A stretch of 64,000 bases of DNA from Paraburkholderia hayleyella. Lineage in GTDB: Bacteria; Pseudomonadota; Gammaproteobacteria; Burkholderiales; Burkholderiaceae. Below, in pieces: positions 16,779-25,276 of the stretch. The notes under the pieces are model-generated. The model made no database searches and had not been told where the DNA came from. It was given only the letters and a program-made list of their open reading frames with translations. Numbering within the stretch: position 1 is the stretch's first letter; each line of letters begins with the position of its first letter. A program made the position numbers and the translations under genes. The DNA lies in assembly GCF_009455685.1 (NCBI RefSeq), contig NZ_QPES01000001.1:2356001-2420000 (forward strand). Reading direction: 5' to 3'.

Positions 16779-19559
16779 TCATGGATCCATCCAGTAGCGC
16801 CGGTGCATGCTGCGATAGCGCTCTAGCACCAGGCCTGCGCGCGTGACGTCGATACGCGCGGCGCCGTCTTCGTCGCTGCGTGTGAGTTCGATCTGCCGGG
16901 CCTGATAGCGCGCCCAGACCGAAGGGTGCGGATGATGAAAACGGCTGCGGTAGCCTACCTGAAAAACCGCGAGTTGCGGATCGATGGCGTCGAGGAAAGG
17001 CTCTGTCGAAGAGGTCTTGCTGCCGTGATGCGGCACGAGCAGCACTTGCGCTTGCAGGGCCTGCGGATCGCGCTCGAGCAGGCGGCGCTCTGCCGCGGCT
17101 TCGATATCGGCGGTGAGCAGCGCCGCCATGCCCGGCGCGGCACGGACACGCATTCCGGGGGCCTTTGCCGGACCCGTGGCATGAGCGGCATGAGCGATGC
17201 TGATACGCAGCACACAGCTATGCGCATTCGGACGGCCTTGCAAGGGCCCCGGATCGGGCCAGAGCAGGGTGAAATCGACGCCATCCCAGTGCCAGCGCTG
17301 GCCTGCGGCGCACGGCACGGTGTCGGCCCCGCGCGAGCGCGCCTCGGCCCAGAGCGGATTGCCCGGCACGAGCGCCGCCAGCAGTTGCCGCACCTTGATG
17401 CTCTCCAGCACGGCTGGGGCGCCGCCGGAATGATCCGAATCCGCGTGGCTGATAAGCAGCGTGTCGAGCGTGTGCATGCCCTGCGCCTGAAGAAACGGCA
17501 CGACGATCCGTTCGCCCGCGTGAGTCGACTCCGGCCCTGGCCCCGCGTCGAACAGCAACCTGTGGCGCGCGGTTTCGACCAGAATCGACGAGCCCTGGCC
17601 GATATCCAGTGCAGTAAGCCGGAAGGTGCCTGGCGCGGGTGCGGTAGTCATCGGCCAGAGCAAGGGCAACCAGGCCAGCGGCGCCGCCCAGCGCAGCGGC
17701 CAGCCGCGTGGTGCGAGACACCACACCACGCCCGCCAGCGCCGCAGCCAGCGCCCAGCGATCGGGCTGGGGCAAGCGCCAGAGCGTCCCTGTCGGCCCCG
17801 CCACGAACTGCAGGCAACGCATCAGTACCGCGAGCAAAAAATGCGCGCCCTGCCAGAGCGCAGCATCGAGCGGTGCGGGCAGCACGACGCCGAGCAACAC
17901 CATCGGCGTCACCAGCAGGCTCACCCATGGAATGGCGAACGCATTGGCCAGCACACCTAGCAATGGAATTTGCGAAAACCAGACCACGGTAAGCGGGGCA
18001 AGCGCGAGTGTCACGGCAAACTGCACCAGCGCGGCGCGCTGCAAATGCGTGCGGCAACGCCGCCCGGCAGCGCACCAGCCCATCCACGCGGCCCGCGCCC
18101 ATGCCCGCCGCCCTCGCCTCCTGGTGGGGACATGCAGGCCGCCCCGGCCATGACCGCCGCCCTCGGCGGCGCCCGGCTGCCCGGCCTCCGCTTCTGCTTT
18201 CGCTTCCGCGCTATCGTGCGCGCCCCTCGCGGCATCGCTTGCCAGCCCTGGCCTTGCGTTGTCGTGCGCGAGGTCGCGCACGATGCCATCCCGGCGCATG
18301 ACATCCTGTTCGCCTTCGCTGTCACGCGCGAGGTCGCGCACGGCCGGACGGCCCGAGAGCGCGAAGAGAATCGCCGCGACCGCGCCAAACGACAGCCAGA
18401 ACCCCGCTGACACCACCGCCCATGGGTCGAGCAGCAGCACGAGGCCCAGCGCCCACGCCAGCACCACCGAAACCGGCAACTGACGGCCACTCAACCGCGC
18501 CAGCGCCGCCACGCTGAGCATCCAGAGCGCTCGCTGAGCGGGGACATTCAACCCCGCCAACGCGGCATAAGCGGCGGCCAGCAGCACACCCGCAAGCCAT
18601 GCCACGATCGGCGCGGGCATGAAAAGCGCCCCGTTGAACCTGACTCGCGCCAGGCCCCGCCACAATCCGCCCGCCAGCCACCCGGCCCAACCCGCGACGA
18701 TCCCGATATGCATGCCCGAAATCGCCACGAGATGGCTCGTGCCGGTGGCCCGCAACACCTGCCAGTCGGTCTGGTTAATCGCGTCTTGCGCACCGAGTGC
18801 CAGCGCCGTGACGATTCCGCGCTGCGGGGCTTGCGCCAGCGCGGTATCGATGCGTGTGCGCAGAGCGGCACGCCAGCGATTCACCTGCATGCCAACGCCG
18901 CCCGCCATCCCGGGCAAGCGTTGCGCCAACTGCGGCGCACTGACATAACCTCGCGCCCGGATCGCACGCGCCAGCCATACCGCCTCAACCTCGCGCACAC
19001 CGAAATTGGCATTGCCATGCGGCCGCTTGAGCCGCACCGGCAAACGCCAGCGCTCACCGGGCACCAGTTCAGGCGGTACCGTTGCCGTTGCCGTTGCAGA
19101 TGCAGATGCTGGCGTTTGCGCCAGCCCCTGTACCAGGGCTGGCGTGAGCCACGATAGTTGCAGTATTTGAGGAAAATGCGCGAGCCGCGCGCTGGTTGCC
19201 TCGACCTCGAAAAGAAAGCGCACGCCCTTTGCATCACGCGTGGGCAGCCCCTTGATCGCGCCAATCACCTCGATCTCGCGCCCTTCCCAGGCCACCGGCA
19301 AACTCAGCGCCAGGCGCGCATGCGCCTGCCATGCGGCATAGCCGAAGCCACTGCAAAACGCCGCACAGCCCAGCGCGCACCAACCGCCACGCACACGCCA
19401 GCGGCTACCGCCCGACCCGCCCCACATGCCCCAAGCGGCACCGCCCAGCGCCACGCCGGCCAGCGCCAGCAGCCACCAGACGCCACACACGCCCGGTAAC
19501 GCCGCCTGCTGCTGCAACCCCATCACGCCCAAGGCAAAACCGCACCACACCGCTCTCAT
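16779..19559 (-). CDS. comEC: DNA internalization-related competence protein ComEC/Rec2
   Basis: Inner-membrane channel that takes single-stranded DNA into the cytoplasm during transformation. The 926-residue protein has an N-terminal DUF4131-like part, the multi-helix competence domain (about 260-620, with ATGTSHLVAISGMH) and a C-terminal metallo-beta-lactamase domain with ISHADSDHSGG. A polar, Ala/Gly/Arg-rich segment at about 405-505 interrupts the membrane domain, and its DNA contains a 15-bp direct repeat spaced exactly 60 bp. The ATG at 19557-19559 is preferred to a TTG at 19601. Confidence 0.9.
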   Translation of the reverse strand: MRAVWCGFALGVMGLQQQAALPGVCGVWWLLALAGVALGGAAWGMWGGSGGSRWRVRGGWCALGCAAFCSGFGYAAWQAHARLALSLPVAWEGREIEVIGAIKGLPTRDAKGVRFLFEVEATSARLAHFPQILQLSWLTPALVQGLAQTPASASATATATVPPELVPGERWRLPVRLKRPHGNANFGVREVEAVWLARAIRARGYVSAPQLAQRLPGMAGGVGMQVNRWRAALRTRIDTALAQAPQRGIVTALALGAQDAINQTDWQVLRATGTSHLVAISGMHIGIVAGWAGWLAGGLWRGLARVRFNGALFMPAPIVAWLAGVLLAAAYAALAGLNVPAQRALWMLSVAALARLSGRQLPVSVVLAWALGLVLLLDPWAVVSAGFWLSFGAVAAILFALSGRPAVRDLARDSEGEQDVMRRDGIVRDLAHDNARPGLASDAARGAHDSAEAKAEAEAGQPGAAEGGGHGRGGLHVPTRRRGRRAWARAAWMGWCAAGRRCRTHLQRAALVQFAVTLALAPLTVVWFSQIPLLGVLANAFAIPWVSLLVTPMVLLGVVLPAPLDAALWQGAHFLLAVLMRCLQFVAGPTGTLWRLPQPDRWALAAALAGVVWCLAPRGWPLRWAAPLAWLPLLWPMTTAPAPGTFRLTALDIGQGSSILVETARHRLLFDAGPGPESTHAGERIVVPFLQAQGMHTLDTLLISHADSDHSGGAPAVLESIKVRQLLAALVPGNPLWAEARSRGADTVPCAAGQRWHWDGVDFTLLWPDPGPLQGRPNAHSCVLRISIAHAAHATGPAKAPGMRVRAAPGMAALLTADIEAAAERRLLERDPQALQAQVLLVPHHGSKTSSTEPFLDAIDPQLAVFQVGYRSRFHHPHPSVWARYQARQIELTRSDEDGAARIDVTRAGLVLERYRSMHRRYWMDP

Positions 19560-19599
19560 TCGCCCTCCGTCTGGCTGCACGCCGGAGTCTGGACGAATC

Positions 19600-19632
19600 A
19601 AATCACTTCGAAATCACATCGAAATCACATCG
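19600..19632. repeat. 11-bp tandem repeat, AAATCACATCG x3
   Basis: Two exact and one near-exact 11-bp units occupy the gap between the tatD stop and the comEC start. Confidence 0.85.
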
Positions 19633-19674
19633 AATCAGAAAACGTCCCCGTCCCGCTTGAACCCGCAGCGTCGA

Positions 19675-20463
19675 TTATGCGGACGAAAGCGCGAGCCGCG
19701 GCAATGCGGCGAGCGCGTTAGCCGATGTGCCAAGGGCAAGCGAGGTATCGTCGAGAGCGCGCAAGCGCGCAAGGCAAGCGCCAATCGCGGGGATCTGGTC
19801 GGGCGTATTGCGTTGACGGTAGCGCCAGGCGGGCGCGATATCGGGAGAATCGGTTTCCAGCACCAGCGCATCGAGCGGCAGTTGCGCCGCCAGACGGCGA
19901 ATCTGCAAGGCGCGCTCAAACGTCACGTTGCCGCCCATGCCCAAGTGCATGCCCTGATCGATAAACGCCCGCGCCTGCTGGAAACTGCCATTGAAGGCGT
20001 GCGCAATTCCACACTGGATGCCATAGCGCCGCAACCCTTTGAGTACCTGATCCTGCGCTTTGCGCACATGGCAAATCACCGGCAAGGCAAACTCGCGGGC
20101 CAGCGCCAGTTGCGCTTCATAGAAAAACTGCTGGCGCGCCACATCCAGCCCCGGCACGAAAAAATCGAGGCCAATCTCGCCTAAGCCGATAAAGCAGGGG
20201 TCGTCCAGACTCGCTTCGATTTGCCGCCGCAGCACGTCAAGATCGATTTCTTGCGCTTGTGGCGTAAACAGCGGATGGATGCCCAGCGCGTAAGCCGCGC
20301 CATCCAGCCGCTGCGCCAGCGTCCGGACAACATCGAAATTGGCCCGCGCGACCGCCGGAATCACGATGCGCGCCACACCCACAGCCCGCGCCGCAGCCGC
20401 GACCGCCTCGCGGTCGGCATCGAACTCGGCCGCATCCAGATGACAGTGTGTATCGATCCACAT
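19675..20463 (-). CDS. TatD family metal-dependent hydrolase/DNase
   Basis: 262-residue TIM-barrel metallohydrolase. Metal ligands are H-x-H in IDTHCHLD, E in GEIGLDF, H in VICHVRKA, H in IAHAFNGS and D in LETDSPDIAP. TatD proteins are 3'-5' exodeoxyribonucleases linked to DNA repair; the paralogues YcfH and YjjV have less certain roles, and I cannot tell which branch this is. It lies between lolD and comEC on the same strand. Confidence 0.9.
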   Translation of the reverse strand: MWIDTHCHLDAAEFDADREAVAAAARAVGVARIVIPAVARANFDVVRTLAQRLDGAAYALGIHPLFTPQAQEIDLDVLRRQIEASLDDPCFIGLGEIGLDFFVPGLDVARQQFFYEAQLALAREFALPVICHVRKAQDQVLKGLRRYGIQCGIAHAFNGSFQQARAFIDQGMHLGMGGNVTFERALQIRRLAAQLPLDALVLETDSPDIAPAWRYRQRNTPDQIPAIGACLARLRALDDTSLALGTSANALAALPRLALSSA

Positions 20464-20510
20464 GCGCGCCTCCGGTTACCCGGTTATGTTAGAGCGACCC
20501 CCATTCAAGC

Positions 20511-21293
20511 TCAGGATGACAGCGGAGCCGGTGTTTCCTCAGCCAGCACGCCATCGCGCAAACGCATGATGCGATCGCACCGCGCCGCCAGATCGGTGTC
20601 GTGCGTCACAATCACGAAACTGGTGTCAAACGTCCCGGATAACTCGAGCATCAGGTTGAACACCGTATCCGCCGTGCCGCTGTCCAGATTGCCAGTCGGC
20701 TCGTCGGCCAGCACGCAGGCGGGCTTCGTCACCAGCGCCCGGGCCACCGCCACCCGCTGCCGCTCGCCCCCCGATAGCTCACCCGGACGATGCTTCGCCC
20801 GGGCCGCGAGACCCACGCGCTCCAGCATCTCCAGCGCTTCGCGGCGCGCCACCTCGGTGGCCATGCGGCGAATGCGCAGCGGCATCGCCACGTTATCGAG
20901 CGCGGAAAACTCCGGCAACAAATGATGAAACTGATAAATGAACCCCAGCGCGTGGTTGCGCAAATCGTTGCGCTCGCGCTCGGAAAGTTGGGTGAACGGC
21001 TTGCCCAGCACCGACACCTGGCCCGCACTGGGATCATCCAGCCCGCCTAGCACGTGCAGCAGCGTGCTCTTGCCCGAGCCCGAAGCGCCGACGATCGCCA
21101 GCTTTTCGCCGCGACGCACTGCAAGTTGCGTGTTGTTCAACACCTGCACATTCAGGCCACCCTGCACAAACGTCTTGGAGATACCCGTGGCTTCAAGCAC
21201 ATACGGAGGCGACATGGTTGGGGTTTGCCCGGAAAGAGAAGTGGAAGCGGAAACAGCAGAAGCCGCAGAAGCCGCAGCAAAACGCTCATTCAT
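20511..21293 (-). CDS. lolD: Lipoprotein-releasing system ATP-binding protein LolD
   Basis: ATPase of the LolCDE complex, which extracts lipoproteins from the inner membrane for delivery to LolA. The 260-residue ABC domain has Walker A GASGSGKST, signature LSGGERQR, Walker B VLADEP and H-loop VTHD. An Ala/Ser-rich N-terminal extension of 26 residues precedes the usual start. The ATG at 21291-21293 (with GAGG upstream) overlaps the lolC stop by 8 bases; an internal ATG at 21215 is the alternative start. Confidence 0.93.
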   Translation of the reverse strand: MNERFAAASAASAVSASTSLSGQTPTMSPPYVLEATGISKTFVQGGLNVQVLNNTQLAVRRGEKLAIVGASGSGKSTLLHVLGGLDDPSAGQVSVLGKPFTQLSERERNDLRNHALGFIYQFHHLLPEFSALDNVAMPLRIRRMATEVARREALEMLERVGLAARAKHRPGELSGGERQRVAVARALVTKPACVLADEPTGNLDSGTADTVFNLMLELSGTFDTSFVIVTHDTDLAARCDRIMRLRDGVLAEETPAPLSS

Positions 21294-22542
21294 AACGCAA
21301 GGCCTCGGCGGGGCGCACTTTGGCCGCGCGCCAGCTGGGATACAGCGTCGCCAGCGACGACAGCACGAAAGCGATCACGCCAATCCGGATGACATCGGTG
21401 GCCACCAGTTCGGAGGGCAGCTCGCTAATGAAGTACACCGACGGCGGCAAGAACTGCACGTGAAAGAGTTGCTCGATGAGCGGCACGAGCCACGGAATGC
21501 TCCACGCGAGCAGGCACCCTAGCGCGACACCCGTGGCGGTGCCGACAAAGCCAATCGTCACGCCCTGCACGACGAAAATCTTCATGATCGAGCGCGGCTG
21601 CGCGCCCAGCGTGCGCAAGATGGCGATGTCCGCCTGCTTGTTGGTCACCGTCATGACCAGCGACGACACCAGGTTGAACGCCGCGACCGCGATGATCAGC
21701 GTGAGGATGATGAACATCATGCGTTTTTCGATCTGCACGGCGGAAAACCAGGTTTTGTTCTGCTGAGTCCAGTCGCGGATATACAGGTCGCCCGAGAGCG
21801 TGCGCGCCAGTTCATGGGCCACTTGCGGCGCGCGCTGCATGTCCTTGAGGCGCAAGCGCACGCCAGTGGGCGCGGACAGGCGGAACAGCGCTTCGGCATC
21901 GCGGAGATGGATCAGCGCGAGCGTGCTGTCGTATTCGTAATGGCCGGATTCGAAGATGCCCACCACCGTGAACTGCTTGAGCCGGGGCAGCATGCCCGCG
22001 GGTGTCATGGTGCCTTCCGGCGCGACCAGCGTGAGCTTGTCGCCGCGCCGCACGCCGAGGCTGACGGCGAGATCCGCGCCCAGCACGATGCCAAAGGCGC
22101 CGGGCACGAGATCGGTCAACTGGCCCGGGCCTTTCATTTCGCGGCTGATATCGGAAACTTGCGGCTCAAGCGCCGGTTCGACGCCGCGCAAGGCCACCCC
22201 GCTCACCGCGCCTTGACGCGTCAGCAGCGCCTGGGCATCGACATAAGGCGCCGCGCCTAGCACCGAGGGGTTGCGCCGGGCTTCACTGGCGGTGAGCTGC
22301 CAGTTGGGCATCGAGCCCGTGGGCGAAAAAATTTCAACATGCGCCAGCACCGAAAGCATCCGGTCGCGCACTTCTTTCTGAAAACCGTTCATCACCGACA
22401 GCACGACAATCAGCGCGGCCACGCCCAACGCGATACCGGACATCGACACAAGCGCGATGAACGAAATAAAACCATTGCCGGTCGTGCGTTTGCCGGCGCG
22501 GGTATAGCGCCAGCCGATCTGCCATTCATAGGGAAATTTCAA
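21286..22542 (-). CDS. lolC: Lipoprotein-releasing system permease (LolC/LolE family)
   Basis: Membrane subunit of the lipoprotein exporter. The 418-residue product starts FPYEWQIGWRYTRAG after the initiator, has an N-terminal membrane helix (FISFIALVSMSGIALGVAALIVVLSVMNGF), a large periplasmic domain, and three C-terminal helices within the FtsX-like permease fold. The start is TTG at 22540-22542 with AGAGGA upstream; the ORF extends further but without family character. Only one permease gene is present, so the complex may use a single LolF-type homodimer. Confidence 0.92.
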   Translation of the reverse strand: MKFPYEWQIGWRYTRAGKRTTGNGFISFIALVSMSGIALGVAALIVVLSVMNGFQKEVRDRMLSVLAHVEIFSPTGSMPNWQLTASEARRNPSVLGAAPYVDAQALLTRQGAVSGVALRGVEPALEPQVSDISREMKGPGQLTDLVPGAFGIVLGADLAVSLGVRRGDKLTLVAPEGTMTPAGMLPRLKQFTVVGIFESGHYEYDSTLALIHLRDAEALFRLSAPTGVRLRLKDMQRAPQVAHELARTLSGDLYIRDWTQQNKTWFSAVQIEKRMMFIILTLIIAVAAFNLVSSLVMTVTNKQADIAILRTLGAQPRSIMKIFVVQGVTIGFVGTATGVALGCLLAWSIPWLVPLIEQLFHVQFLPPSVYFISELPSELVATDVIRIGVIAFVLSSLATLYPSWRAAKVRPAEALRYE

Positions 22543-22717
22543 GCGATCCTCTGGGTTGTGCGATGAGGGCGGCCGCCAGTCACGGCGGAGTGCGCGTGGC
22601 GGCCATGGGCCCGGAATCGGCCAAACGCGAAGTTTGCCATATCCCGCTGGGCAGCGGCGGCTTGATGGGGGGGCGCGCGGATAGTGAAGCGTCCTGGGCG
22701 GAACGCCGGGAGGCACA

Positions 22718-22759
22718 ACAAAAAACAAACGGGGCGCAGTTCAGATCGAACTGCGCCCC
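22718..22759 (-). terminator. Rho-independent terminator after the repeat-protein gene
   Basis: The arms GGGGCGCAGTTC (22731-22742) and GAACTGCGCCCC (22748-22759) flank a 5-base loop. On the minus strand a T-rich tail follows (GTTTGTTTTTTG). It ends transcripts of the orphan repeat gene before lolC. Confidence 0.85.
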
Positions 22760-22828
22760 GTGAACGGTATTGCGCTGGCTGATTGAGCGTGGCCGCGAAG
22801 ATTTAAGGCTATTGACTTATTTCATTCA

Positions 22829-23884
22829 TCAGACAACACGTTTGTTTTTTTGGTTTAGCAGCGCATGGGTTATTTCCTTGATAGCGCCTCCCTCGCCCTT
22901 CGTTTTTGTCTGTGAAATAACCGAATCCAAATACGACTTAAATCGTGCAAGCTTGGCCGGATTATTTTTTATTTCGGAATCCGGGAAAAATCCCCAGTTT
23001 TCCTTGGTATTTAATTCGATAAATCTGGCCAAACCCATTTCCAGCGACCGGCTGCCACCGAATTCATCGGCATTTTCAAGCAAGCCAAGAAACGTATCCA
23101 AAGTCGGCTTTTGCAGCTTCAATGTACGAGCAAATTCATCATAGTTCTTGCCCTTCAGCGCCGTTACCAGCGAAGGTGTCTCGTTCTTCGCTGACGCTTT
23201 TTTGGAAGACTGCTGATTCGACGATAGCTGCGGTTTGGTCTGATTCGACGGCTGCGGTTTGGTCTGATTCGACGGCTGCGGTTTGGTCTGATTCGACGGC
23301 TGTGGCTTGGTCTGATTCGACGGCTGTGGCTTGGTCTGATTCGACGGCTGTGGCTTGGTCTGATTCGACGGCTGCGGCTTGGTCTGATTCGACGGCTGCG
23401 GTTTGGTCTGATTCGACGGCTGCGGTTTGGTCTGATTCGACGGCTGTGGCTTGGTCTGATTCGACGGCTGTGGCTTGGTCTGATTCGACGGCTGCGGTTT
23501 GGCTTGATCCAACTGCTGCGGCTTGGCTTGATCCAACTGCCGCGGCCTGGCCTGACTCAACTGCTGCGGCTCGCTTTGACGCTTGCCGGCGGTTGCCTGC
23601 GACGGCAATTCGGCAATCTCTTTCTTCTTGCCAAATAACCAGCCATAAATGTTGCTAAAGAATTGCTTGACGCTGCTGGCAAAGGACTTGCGCTCTGCAT
23701 CGGGAAGAACGATGCCAACCCGCCTACCATTGATCCCCACATTCTGGTTCAATCTCTCGTCAGCCACCTCATGACGCTGACGAAACCGATTCACACCTGA
23801 ACTTTTGACGCGACTCATAACAAACCCCAAACCTAATTTGATCGGTACATACCCTATGGAACGATTCCGAGCGAAACGTTCCAT
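22829..23884 (-). CDS. Orphan protein with octapeptide tandem repeats; C-terminal domain not recognised
   Basis: 351 residues (329 if the ATG at 23818 is used). The order is a basic N-terminus with a short hydrophobic/aromatic segment (FFSNIYGWLFGKKK, about 75-90); a linker of about 125 residues built of octapeptides, eleven of them exact PQPSNQTK, preceded by degenerate PQQLDQAK-type copies; and a C-terminal domain of about 130 residues rich in Lys, Leu, Phe and Asn. No catalytic motif or secretion signal is obvious. The linker resembles those of secreted or surface proteins and some type III effectors, but that is inference. An 8-bp inverted repeat (23856-23863 / 23877-23884) overlaps the longer start and favours the shorter form. 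Confidence 0.72.
   Translation of the reverse strand: MERFARNRSIGYVPIKLGLGFVMSRVKSSGVNRFRQRHEVADERLNQNVGINGRRVGIVLPDAERKSFASSVKQFFSNIYGWLFGKKKEIAELPSQATAGKRQSEPQQLSQARPRQLDQAKPQQLDQAKPQPSNQTKPQPSNQTKPQPSNQTKPQPSNQTKPQPSNQTKPQPSNQTKPQPSNQTKPQPSNQTKPQPSNQTKPQPSNQTKPQPSNQTKPQLSSNQQSSKKASAKNETPSLVTALKGKNYDEFARTLKLQKPTLDTFLGLLENADEFGGSRSLEMGLARFIELNTKENWGFFPDSEIKNNPAKLARFKSYLDSVISQTKTKGEGGAIKEITHALLNQKNKRVV
23243..23506. repeat. 24-bp coding tandem repeat, 11 exact-frame copies
   Basis: Eleven consecutive 24-bp units encode the identical octapeptide PQPSNQTK on the minus strand. They differ only at two synonymous positions (C/T), which shows recent expansion by slippage or unequal crossing-over. 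Related but diverged octapeptide units continue to about 23575. Confidence 0.95.
23856..23884. promoter_or_regulatory. Inverted repeat at the 5' end of the repeat-protein gene
   Basis: ATGGAACG (23856-23863) and CGTTCCAT (23877-23884) form an 8-bp inverted repeat with a 13-base spacer, at the upstream edge of the gene. It could be an operator or a 5' UTR hairpin. Confidence 0.4.
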
Positions 23885-23995
23885 CGTTTCCCCAAGTTAT
23901 TTGGCGTCCGCCTCCCCATCCCCCTCGCGGCCACGTGCCAACCAACCGCCCAACAGCCATCGCCGCCCCACCGGCTACGGCCCGGCTGCCCTACA

Positions 23996-25150
23996 ATGCG
24001 CAGCACCATGCCCGCCACCCACACGTCTCATCTCCACTTACTGCTGCCGTTTGCGCTGCCCAGCGCCGCCGCGGCACCCGCCACCTTCCACCGTCTGGCT
24101 CATCCCGCTTTCACGCGCCTCATTGCCCGTGCGCGGCAGATCGAGCGCAGCGTCGGCGACGATTTCCAGCGCACCCTGCCGCACGAGCGCTGGCTGACGC
24201 GCCGCTTTGGCCTCAGCCCCGCGCCCGATGTGCCCGGCGCAGCCCATGCAAGCGAGGCCAACGATTCCGCACCGCTCGCGCCCTACATGCTGCTGGCCGA
24301 TGGCGGCATCCCCGGCGATGCGCTCTGGGCCTGCGTGCAGCCTGTTCATGTACGCATCGCCCGCGATCATCTGGTGCTCATCGATCCGGCCTCGCTCGAT
24401 CTCTCCGCGGCCGAAGCCACCGCGCTGCTCGAGGTCGCCCGCCCGCTGGTCGAAGCCCTCGAGGTACGTCTCGAAGCGCCGTTGCCGCAGCGCTGGTATT
24501 TGTCTAGCGCGGCGTTGGGCGCGCTCGCAGGCGCCTCGCCCTTGCGCGCCAGTGGCCACAACATCGAAATCTGGCTGCCGCACGAAACCCGCTCCGGCGA
24601 ACGCTCGCGCGCCTGGATGAAGCTGCAGAACGAAGTCCAGATGGCCTGGTTCGAGCATCCCGTCAACGAAGCCCGCGAAGCGCGCGGCTTGCCCGCCGTC
24701 AATTCGTTATGGTTTCACGCGCCGGGTGCGCTCCGTCCTGTCAGCCAGCCGTTTCATCAGGTGTGCTCGGACGCCCCCGCCACGCGAGGGCTTGCGCTCG
24801 CGGCACAAGCCGGGCTGCACCCGGCCCCCCTCTCGTTCGACGCCCGCCCGGCCGCGCCTGCCAGCACGGGGAACAGCACCAGCACCCGCACCAGGCCCAC
24901 GACCTTGATCGAACTCGATCCGTTTTCGACGGCATATCTCGCACAGGATTGGGATGCATGGAACCACGCTTGCACCGCGCTTGAGCGCGACTGGTTCGCC
25001 CCGGCGCTCGCCGCCTTGCACAGCGGGCAACTCGACGAACTCGGCCTGACGCTGTGCAGCGATACCGGCTCGGTCACGCTGGCCATCACGCGCGGCGATT
25101 TGCGCCGCTTCTGGCGCCGCCGCCCGCTCGCCTCGCTCTTCATCGAATAG
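23996..25150 (+). CDS. RpfE-type regulatory protein / COG4255-like conserved protein
   Basis: 384-residue cytosolic protein. By position beside recJ, prfB and lysS, and by composition (LPHERWLTRRFGL, CVQPVHVRIARDHLVL), it matches the proteins called RpfE or, loosely, phosphoglycerate mutase-like in Xanthomonas and Burkholderia. I see no alkaline-phosphatase-superfamily metal motifs, so an enzymatic role is doubtful. The start may be the ATG at 23996 or 24008. A TACAAT -10-like box at 23992-23997 overlaps the first ATG, which favours the second. Confidence 0.7.
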   Translation: MRSTMPATHTSHLHLLLPFALPSAAAAPATFHRLAHPAFTRLIARARQIERSVGDDFQRTLPHERWLTRRFGLSPAPDVPGAAHASEANDSAPLAPYMLLADGGIPGDALWACVQPVHVRIARDHLVLIDPASLDLSAAEATALLEVARPLVEALEVRLEAPLPQRWYLSSAALGALAGASPLRASGHNIEIWLPHETRSGERSRAWMKLQNEVQMAWFEHPVNEAREARGLPAVNSLWFHAPGALRPVSQPFHQVCSDAPATRGLALAAQAGLHPAPLSFDARPAAPASTGNSTSTRTRPTTLIELDPFSTAYLAQDWDAWNHACTALERDWFAPALAALHSGQLDELGLTLCSDTGSVTLAITRGDLRRFWRRRPLASLFIE

Positions 25151-25186
25151 CCCAGCCCAGCCCTTCGTCCATCGTTCTTCGCTCTT

Positions 25187-25275
25187 TTCCCTGTTCCCTG
25201 TTCCCTGTTCCCTGTTCCCTGTTCCCTGTTCCCTGTTCCCTGTTCCCTGTTCCCTGTTCCCTGTTCCCTGTTCCC
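25187..25275. repeat. Heptamer array, TTCCCTG x12 plus a partial copy, abutting the recJ start
   Basis: Twelve exact 7-bp units run from 25187 to 25270, followed by five bases of a thirteenth. The array ends two bases before the recJ ATG at 25277 and takes the place of the ribosome-binding site. Confidence 0.97.
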
Positions 25276-25276
25276 G

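Noticed and set aside
23243..23506. Regular 24-bp repeats considered as a CRISPR array
   Set aside because: The units are contiguous with no spacers, are in frame within a coding sequence, and no cas genes are present.
23122..23658. 178-codon open frame on the plus strand opposite the octapeptide repeats
   Set aside because: It exists only because the 24-bp unit is open in several frames; it has no start context and is antisense to the better-supported gene.
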